In this document: one piece after another, positions 1 through 5,298 of the stretch | Layout: the number at the start of each line of letters is the position of its first letter | Position numbering within the stretch: position 1 is the first letter of the stretch | NCBI GenBank assembly: GCA_913062745.1 | Contig: CAJXXJ010000315.1 | Span: 1-5,298, forward strand | DNA: 5,298 bases | Direction: 5' to 3' | DNA from: an uncultured Phaeodactylibacter sp. | GTDB taxonomy: Bacteria; Bacteroidota; Bacteroidia; Chitinophagales; Saprospiraceae | Made by a program: the position numbers and the translations under genes | Notes under the pieces: generated by a model | Seen by the model: the letters and a program-made list of their open reading frames with translations, nothing else | Told to the model about the DNA's origin: nothing | The model's database searches: none

Positions 1-1304
1 TCACAAACCACACTTTTCACACCTTTCACACCTTTCACACCTTTCACGCAATTCACACTTTTCACACCTTTCACACTTTTCACACTGTCACAGGGCTTAA
101 GAGGCTGGAAGCAGGCTGGTCGGCCCCGAACTCCTTGCCGGCGCTGGCCCTGGGCTCCGGCGAGGGCCCGGAAGCTGTAAACGTATTGACTTATCACCGA
201 AGCAAAGGCCTGGAGTGGCCTGTGGTGCTCTGCCATGATCTGGAAGGGCGGCTGCGCTCCGAAGTATGGGGTATCGACATCCTTTCTGAGCGCGAGGAAG
301 TGCAGCTGGATGATGTCCTCGGCGGGCGCTGGCTCCGCTACTGGATCAACCCCTACGCCGATCAGTACCGCGGCACCCACCTTGCTGATGAGCTGGAGGA
401 GAGTGAAGCAAGTGAGCGCGCCCGTAAAAAAGCACTGGCAGAAGAAGCCCGCCTGCTGTACGTGGGCATCACCCGTGCACGGGATTACCTCATTTTCCCT
501 ACCCGGCAAATGCCTACCCGCTGGCTCAACCGGGTATGGCACAGCGGCGAAGAGGAACATCCTACGCTGGACCCGGACAGCAGCGAAACGCCCTGGGAGT
601 GGGAAGGGCATTTTCTGGATGCCGAAACTGAAGTAGCCGTCTTCGGGCGTGATATCCCGCAGGTGGAGGCAGCCCCGCCCGCCGGCCTGATGTACCTGAG
701 CATGCCCGCCGGGCAACAGCCGCACCCTCCCCACGCTATTCCCCTTGATGAAGTACAACTGCCGGCAGGCAGTGTGCAGCTCGCCGGCCTGTCGCCCTAC
801 GCCTCGCCGGTGCCCTGGGAAGAAGGAGACGACCGCCGCAGCGCTGCCCGTGCCCTGAAAGGGTTCCTGGTAGCAGACCGCCAAAGCTATAAGGATGACG
901 AACGATTGCAAATGGCACAAGGCTACCTGCAACGCTTTGAGCTATCTACCGGCAATGCCCGTCAAATGGTGGAGCTGAGCAACCGCTGGCAACTACATTT
1001 GCAGCAGCAGCTGGATATACAAAAGGAATGGAGGCGCTATCCGCTCAGGTTTGCCCATCAGGGGCAGCAGTTTGAAACAGTAGCCGACTGGGTAATAGAC
1101 ACCGGAAACGGGCTGGTTCTTATACAAAACAGCGAGTTTGACCACACGGAGTCCCAGCGCCTGCAGAACAACGCCCTTGCCAAAATGGGAAATTGGGCCT
1201 ATTTTTCAAGTCTGGGGCTGAAAGCTATATTCGGGCAGCGTAACCTCCGGGTTTTCGTCCATTATGTCATGGCAGGGACGGTCATTGAGCTGTCCCATTC
1301 CTAA
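1..1304 (+). CDS. UvrD/RecB-like (AddA-type) helicase-nuclease, C-terminal part, 5' end outside window
   Basis: This is the 3' end of an ATP-dependent superfamily 1 DNA helicase of the UvrD/RecB type, a cytoplasmic family that unwinds and processes DNA ends in recombinational repair. The frame is open from base 3 to the TAA at 1302-1304. Motif V lies at 177-227 (VNVLTYHRSKGLEWPVV) and motif VI at 441-491 (EEARLLYVGITRARDYL, with the TRAR arginine-finger segment). The Walker A and motifs II-IV must lie upstream if the gene is intact. A Pro/Ala-rich linker (about 640-830) leads to a RecB-type nuclease-like fold (about 840-1290), in which the expected His and (D/E)xK residues appear replaced. 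A TTG at 135 could be called as a start, but it lies just before motif V, and the family-like segment already begins near 93 (RLEAGW), so I read the gene as truncated by the window. Bases 12-92 of the frame are a tandem repeat and may not be normal coding sequence. A 5'-truncated pseudogene is the main alternative. Confidence 0.85.
   Translation, partial: TNHTFHTFHTFHTFHAIHTFHTFHTFHTVTGLKRLEAGWSAPNSLPALALGSGEGPEAVNVLTYHRSKGLEWPVVLCHDLEGRLRSEVWGIDILSEREEVQLDDVLGGRWLRYWINPYADQYRGTHLADELEESEASERARKKALAEEARLLYVGITRARDYLIFPTRQMPTRWLNRVWHSGEEEHPTLDPDSSETPWEWEGHFLDAETEVAVFGRDIPQVEAAPPAGLMYLSMPAGQQPHPPHAIPLDEVQLPAGSVQLAGLSPYASPVPWEEGDDRRSAARALKGFLVADRQSYKDDERLQMAQGYLQRFELSTGNARQMVELSNRWQLHLQQQLDIQKEWRRYPLRFAHQGQQFETVADWVIDTGNGLVLIQNSEFDHTESQRLQNNALAKMGNWAYFSSLGLKAIFGQRNLRVFVHYVMAGTVIELSHS
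12..92. repeat. 9-bp tandem repeat, nine units (consensus ACYTTTCAC)
   Basis: Nine consecutive 9-base units fill this stretch with exact 9-base spacing. Seven match ACYTTTCAC perfectly (starting at 12, 21, 30, 39, 57, 66 and 75). The unit at 48 reads GCAATTCAC and the last, at 84, is decayed to ACTGTCACA. Bases 3-11 look like a further degenerate unit, so the array may continue to the left of the window. In the helicase frame the units read Thr-Phe-His four times, Ala-Ile-His, Thr-Phe-His three times, then Thr-Val-Thr. The unit contains no stop in any of the three forward frames, so an open frame across it is not by itself evidence of translation. It may be an intragenic minisatellite, an intergenic repeat that abuts a truncated gene, or a contig-end artefact. 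Confidence 0.93.
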
Positions 1305-1567
1305 TTCGCCTCCATCTGACAAATAAAGCACGATTGTCTGCGGGAAGTGTAGGTGAAGAACGCTAATTTTGTGTCTTACAGAATGGTAGTTCCTCAAATC
1401 GGAGCTGCTGATTTTGGCTTGGAGGCCTTCTGCCCCGGACCGTACGCGCGGATTTTTGATGAGAATCCGATGTAGAGCATCCCTCCGGATTAGCACCGCC
1501 CCCTTTCGGGTAATGAGCCGCCTTCCGGCCAGATGCCTTCTGATAACGAAACTTAGACACGCCTATA
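1305..1567. other. Intergenic region with a G+C-rich block; no gene supported
   Basis: No protein or RNA gene is recognisable here. Composition is uneven: 1321-1380 is about 40% G+C, 1421-1540 about 61% and 1541-1600 about 33% by hand count. The rich block contains a six-base inverted repeat AATCCG/CGGATT (1464-1469 and 1486-1491) and a small GC hairpin GCCG-CCTTC-CGGC (1517-1529). A 30-codon frame runs from ATG 1383 to TAG 1473-1475, extendable to a GTG at 1353, but it has no recognised similarity and no clear ribosome binding site. No intrinsic terminator with a U-run is visible after the helicase stop. The stretch probably serves as the promoter and 5' leader of the metalloprotease, and it could also include a dispersed repeat or a decayed gene. 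Confidence 0.6.
1364..1371 (+). promoter_or_regulatory. Candidate Bacteroidota -7 promoter element (TAATTTTG)
   Basis: TAATTTTG exactly fits the TAnnTTTG -7 consensus of the primary sigma factor in Bacteroidota. It sits in the A+T-richer part of the gap, about 196 bases before the metalloprotease ATG, so it would imply a leader of roughly 185-190 bases. The nearest upstream TTG (1334-1336) is 27 bases away, longer than the usual -33/-7 spacing, so the -33 element is poor or absent. This is a motif match only. Confidence 0.35.
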
Positions 1568-4500
1568 ATGAAGCATTTACTTACTCTTTCGTTCTGTTTT
1601 TTTCTGTTCTCCCTGAGCGGACAAACTTCGGTTTGGTCCGATATTGAAGAGAGCCGTATCCTGCTGCCACAGGACGCGGAAGTCGCCGGCCCTGTTTCAG
1701 AATACCGGACACTCTCTATGGATATGGACGCTATGAAATCCGAATTGCTGCAAGCACCTATGGAGTTTTCCGAAGCTGCCCGGCAATCCCCGGCCCGTAT
1801 CAGCCTGCCTATGCCAGACGGCCAATTGCTCGAACTGGAGGTGGTGGAGTCGCCGGTCATGGCCCCTGAGCTGGCTGCCAGATACCCGGAACTTAAAGCT
1901 TACGCCGCTCGTGCAGTCGGCAACCCAGGCATAACCGCCCGCCTCGATATTTCACCTTACGCTTTCCATGCGCTGGTGAATACGCCGGCAGGCTGGGTGG
2001 CTATAGCGCCTTACGCCAGCAATCAGACGCGCTACTACCGCAGCTACTACGCCCGTAATGAGATGGTTGACCCTGCTGATGCTCCTCCGCTTTCCTGCGG
2101 GGTTACCGCCGGGCACGAGCTGGAACTGGAAGAGGAAGACCGCGAACTTTTGGAGCAGCGCACTGCTCTGTCTTTCCGCAGCAGCCAGGCGGTGCCGTTG
2201 CGCACGTACAAGATGGCGCTGGCCTGTACCGGGGAGTACGCACAGCAAAAAGGAGGGACGCTGGAGTCAGTACTGGCTACATTCAACACATCTATGAACC
2301 TGCTCAATGCTATTTACCTCAATGAATTTGCTATCCGCTTTGAGCTCATCCCGGATAATGACAACCTTATCTTCCTGGACCCTCTGACGGACCCCTACGA
2401 TAACGTGGGCAGTGGCTCTGGGCTGCTGTCGCAAAATATATTTGCGATCAACTCTAATATCGATGATTTCCTGAGCTACGATATAGGGCATGTGTTTAAC
2501 CGCTCCTGCGATGTGGGGGGAGTGGCAATTCTGGGCTCCGTGTGCAACACGAACCGCGCCAGTGGGGTTACCTGCCACTACGCAGGCCTGGTGTTCATGG
2601 TCACGCAGGTAATGACTCACGAAGTAGGCCACCAATTCCGCTCCGGCCACAGCTGGAGCAACTGCCCGCCGAGCATGGGGCAGCTGTCTTCTGACAACGC
2701 CTTTGAGCCGGGGAGCGGTAGTACGATTATGTCCTACCAAAACCTTTGTGGAGGACAAAATAATATTCCCGGGCCCTCTGAAAGCTACTTTAATATTGGG
2801 TCCATAGAAGATGTTCTGTTTTTTGCGCGCGAAAGCGCCGGATCGACCTGTGGTGAAGAAGTTATAACCGAAAATATAGAACCGGAGCTGACACTCGATT
2901 ATGAAGATGGCTTCTGGATACCGACCTCTACGCCTTTTGAGCTTGATGTGCAGGCTGAGGACGCCAACGGAGATGCACTGACTTACTGCTGGGAGCAGTA
3001 TGACCTCGGCCCCCCGGCTACGCTTGGAGAGCCAGTGCTTAACTCCCCGCTCTTCCGTTCTTTCCCCCCTACGGATGATTCCCGGCGGGTCTTCCCGGCT
3101 ATCGGGAAAATCATCAGTGGGCAGAATGATGTGACAGAAGTACTGCCGGACTATACCCGCGACCTGACGTTCCGCGTGACGGTGCGCGACAATAACCCGG
3201 TTGCCGGCGGTACCGTATGGGAAGAGGTGGCCTTTAAATCCGATGCCGGCTCCGGCCCCTTCCGCGTGTTGACCCCGGTAGCAGCCGATACGGCGATCTG
3301 GGAAGGCGGGCAGTACCGCGAAGTATTATGGGATGTGGCGAATACCACCAACAACCGCGTCAATTGCCAGTACGTGGACATCTACCTTTCCACGGACGGT
3401 GGGTTTAGCTATCCAATCACCCTGCTGGAAGGCACGCCAAACGATGGAAGCGCATTTGTGAATGTGCCAAATATTTCCACTTCCAATGCCCGTATCAAAG
3501 TGAAAGGGGCTGATAATGTCTTCTTCAACATCAGCGAAAGCAACTTTAGCATTCAGGAAGCGACCGAACCGGGCTACTCCGTTACGGTCAATCCGGTAAG
3601 CTTCCCGCTCGTCTGCCTGCCCGGCGAAGCCGTGGAAGTCAGCGTGAGCACGGCTGCCCTGCTGGGTTTTGACAGCATGCTTAACATCAGCCTGCTGGGC
3701 AATCTGCCTGCAGATGCTTTGGTGGAAGTGCAGGATGAAGCCATTCAGCCCGGCGAAAGCACCTCAATCAGTATTGAAATACCGCAGCAGGCTACCGGCA
3801 GAGATACCTTCGACCTGCAGGTGATGGCCTCGGTGGCGGGTGTGGACACTGCGCTGCGTGAAGTGCGCATCATTACCTTATCGAGCGACTACACCGAATT
3901 GCAACTGCTGGAGCCGGCCGACGGCACCTCGGGTATTCAGTTTTCCACCGATTTCAGCTGGCAGGACGTGCCCAGCGCAGAGGAATATACCATTGAGGTG
4001 GCTACGAATCCCAACTTTGCAGAAGAATACCTGATAGAAACCGCTACCGGCCTGACTGCTCCGGAATACGGCCTGGAATCTTTCCTGGAAGAGGACGACT
4101 TGTACTTCTGGCGGGTGAAGCCAACCAACGATTGCGGGGACGGGCCTTTCCTGGATCCATTCGTTTTCCAAACGGCTACAGTAGATTGTGAAGGCAATGA
4201 TGCGGATGACCTGCCCATCGCCCTGCCGGTAGCTTCTACCGAGCGCGAGTCCAAAATATTCGTTACCCAGGATGGCATCATCAGTGACATCAATGTCGAT
4301 AATCTGGAAATCACCTATTCCCCGATCAATGCCCTGCGGGTAACCCTCATCAGCCCTGCGGGTACGGAGGTGATTCTTTTCAACCGCTCCTGCCTGAATA
4401 CCACCTTGCTGCGGGGGGCGTTTGACGATGAAGCGCCAGATGACATCAATTGCCCGCCTATTAATTTCATCCCGGTTCAGCCGGAAGAGCCCCTTTCCGC

Positions 4501-5233
4501 TTTTGACGGCGAGAGCACCTTTGGTGAATGGACGCTGGTGGTGGAAATTGTCGAGAGTGGTTTCGGTGGCGGAAGCATCAATAAGTGGAACCTGGAGTTC
4601 TGCGCAGCCATCACCCCGGAAGCACCAACCCTGCTGACCAATGAAGGGCTGCGGGTGCCGAAAGGCCTGAGCAATGCCATTACCAATCAGGAGCTAAGAG
4701 CCGAAGACGAAGATATGATTGCCCCTCAGCAGATTGAGTACCAGCTTCTGACCTTACCGCAGCACGGGCAGCTCTTCCGCGCCAATGAATTGCTGCAGGT
4801 AGGCGATGAGTTTACGCAGCAGACCATCGATGTGCTCAACCTGCGCTACGTCCACGACGGCAGCGATGCGCCGGACGATCAGTTTACCTTCATCGTCAAG
4901 GATAATGAAGGCGGCTGGTTACCAACACAGACCTTCAATATCATCGTGGATGAGGAGGCAGTGGTGAATACCAAAGAAGTGCCACTGGAAGAAACGGCGC
5001 TGCTCTACCCCAACCCTGCCCGGGAAGAAGTCTGGATAGACCTGGGGCAACGGGTGGATGGCGAAGTCCGCCTGCAGATTTTTGACGGGCAGGGGCGCCT
5101 GTTGCGTCAGCAGCGACAGGCGGGTAATACCGGTGCTATGCGCATGGATGTTTCCGGTTTCGCTGCAGGTATGTATTTTGTGCACCTGTTTACGGACAAA
5201 GGGCAACTGAGCCGAAAACTCATTATTGAATAG
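1568..5233 (+). CDS. Secreted reprolysin-like zinc metalloprotease with P-domain, cadherin/CSPG-like module and T9SS sorting domain
   Basis: This gene encodes a 1221-residue exported metzincin endopeptidase. Substrate is unknown; nutrient protein breakdown is an inference. Residues 1-18 form a signal peptide (MKH, hydrophobic core, likely cut LSG/QT), which supports this ATG. Residues about 19-208 are a propeptide; PPLSCGVT at Cys177 resembles the CGV cysteine switch of ADAM proteases. The catalytic domain (about 209-428) carries HEVGHQFRSGH, with zinc ligands His351, His355 and His361, general base Glu352, and a Met-turn at Met388 (STIMSY). Position 358 is Arg where metzincins normally have Gly. 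Next come Ig-like segments (about 438-561, 562-664 and 665-775), an FN3-like module (776-870), a proprotein-convertase P-domain (about 890-1014) and a cadherin/CSPG-like repeat (about 1019-1130, with RYVHDGS). The end (about 1140-1221; LLYPNPA, GMYFVHL, KLIIE) is a T9SS type A sorting domain that directs outer-membrane export. No strong Shine-Dalgarno is seen, as is usual in this phylum. It appears monocistronic. Confidence 0.97.
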   Translation: MKHLLTLSFCFFLFSLSGQTSVWSDIEESRILLPQDAEVAGPVSEYRTLSMDMDAMKSELLQAPMEFSEAARQSPARISLPMPDGQLLELEVVESPVMAPELAARYPELKAYAARAVGNPGITARLDISPYAFHALVNTPAGWVAIAPYASNQTRYYRSYYARNEMVDPADAPPLSCGVTAGHELELEEEDRELLEQRTALSFRSSQAVPLRTYKMALACTGEYAQQKGGTLESVLATFNTSMNLLNAIYLNEFAIRFELIPDNDNLIFLDPLTDPYDNVGSGSGLLSQNIFAINSNIDDFLSYDIGHVFNRSCDVGGVAILGSVCNTNRASGVTCHYAGLVFMVTQVMTHEVGHQFRSGHSWSNCPPSMGQLSSDNAFEPGSGSTIMSYQNLCGGQNNIPGPSESYFNIGSIEDVLFFARESAGSTCGEEVITENIEPELTLDYEDGFWIPTSTPFELDVQAEDANGDALTYCWEQYDLGPPATLGEPVLNSPLFRSFPPTDDSRRVFPAIGKIISGQNDVTEVLPDYTRDLTFRVTVRDNNPVAGGTVWEEVAFKSDAGSGPFRVLTPVAADTAIWEGGQYREVLWDVANTTNNRVNCQYVDIYLSTDGGFSYPITLLEGTPNDGSAFVNVPNISTSNARIKVKGADNVFFNISESNFSIQEATEPGYSVTVNPVSFPLVCLPGEAVEVSVSTAALLGFDSMLNISLLGNLPADALVEVQDEAIQPGESTSISIEIPQQATGRDTFDLQVMASVAGVDTALREVRIITLSSDYTELQLLEPADGTSGIQFSTDFSWQDVPSAEEYTIEVATNPNFAEEYLIETATGLTAPEYGLESFLEEDDLYFWRVKPTNDCGDGPFLDPFVFQTATVDCEGNDADDLPIALPVASTERESKIFVTQDGIISDINVDNLEITYSPINALRVTLISPAGTEVILFNRSCLNTTLLRGAFDDEAPDDINCPPINFIPVQPEEPLSAFDGESTFGEWTLVVEIVESGFGGGSINKWNLEFCAAITPEAPTLLTNEGLRVPKGLSNAITNQELRAEDEDMIAPQQIEYQLLTLPQHGQLFRANELLQVGDEFTQQTIDVLNLRYVHDGSDAPDDQFTFIVKDNEGGWLPTQTFNIIVDEEAVVNTKEVPLEETALLYPNPAREEVWIDLGQRVDGEVRLQIFDGQGRLLRQQRQAGNTGAMRMDVSGFAAGMYFVHLFTDKGQLSRKLIIE

Positions 5234-5298
5234 AGTTTATTAAGGTAGGTTTTGTATAGGGTATGGATGAGTATTTTTTGCCAGATCAAAGAACGCCC

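Noticed and set aside
12..92. The tandem array considered as a CRISPR array or an iteron-type origin.
   Set aside because: The units are 9 bases, directly adjacent and without spacers, and there is no replication-initiator gene or cas gene nearby.
1383..1475. A 30-codon ORF in the intergenic region, directly after the candidate promoter.
   Set aside because: There is no recognisable family and no ribosome binding site, and the surrounding G+C-rich block has several open frames on both strands, so length alone is uninformative.
1363..1860. Minus-strand open frame of 165 codons spanning the intergenic region and the protease 5' end.
   Set aside because: Much of it is antisense to the signal peptide and propeptide of a strongly supported gene; its translation is low-complexity Ser/Arg-rich and not protein-like.
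2267..2758. Minus-strand open frame of 163 codons opposite the protease catalytic domain.
   Set aside because: It is a shadow of a conserved, motif-bearing coding region on the + strand; no domain or start context supports it.
5216..5238. Inverted repeat AAACTC/GAGTTT across the protease stop codon, considered as a terminator.
   Set aside because: The stem is only six base pairs, four of them A-T, with an 11-base loop that includes the end of the CDS, and no solid T-run follows on the + strand.
5263..5298. Possible start of a downstream gene: ATG at 5263 (MDEYFLPDQRTP) or ATG at 5267 (MSIFCQIKER), both open to the window end, with AAGGTAGG at 5242-5249 upstream.
   Set aside because: Only 10-12 codons are visible, two frames compete, and the purine-rich site is about 13 bases from the first ATG. 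There is too little to support a gene.

Overview
The window most likely comes from a Bacteroidota chromosome or contig, plausibly a Saprospiria/Lewinella-like marine lineage. The phylum call rests on a type IX secretion (T9SS) C-terminal sorting domain, a reprolysin-like metalloprotease with the propeptide and Ig-like tail usual in this phylum, and a TAnnTTTG-type promoter motif. The class-level call is a guess from gene content and fairly high G+C.

Layout, all on the + strand: (1) bases 1-1304 hold the 3' part of a UvrD/RecB-type (AddA-like) helicase-nuclease gene. The window opens inside a 9-bp tandem repeat (12-92) that shares the helicase reading frame. Helicase motifs V and VI follow, then a C-terminal domain that aligns by eye with the RecB-type nuclease but appears to have lost its catalytic residues. 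(2) Bases 1305-1567 are a 263-bp intergenic stretch with a TAnnTTTG motif and an unexpectedly G+C-rich block. (3) Bases 1568-5233 encode a complete 1221-residue secreted zinc metalloprotease: signal peptide, propeptide, metzincin domain, Ig/FN3-like modules, proprotein-convertase P-domain, cadherin/CSPG-like module and T9SS type A sorting domain. (4) Bases 5234-5298 are a short 3' flank with no supported gene.

The two genes share orientation but have no evident functional link: one acts on DNA in the cytoplasm and the other is an exported, probably surface-anchored or released, protease. The gap between them argues for separate transcription. I do not see a multi-gene novel system here. The points worth checking are the in-frame minisatellite in the helicase, its degenerate nuclease, the Gly-to-Arg change in the protease zinc motif, and the G+C-rich leader.
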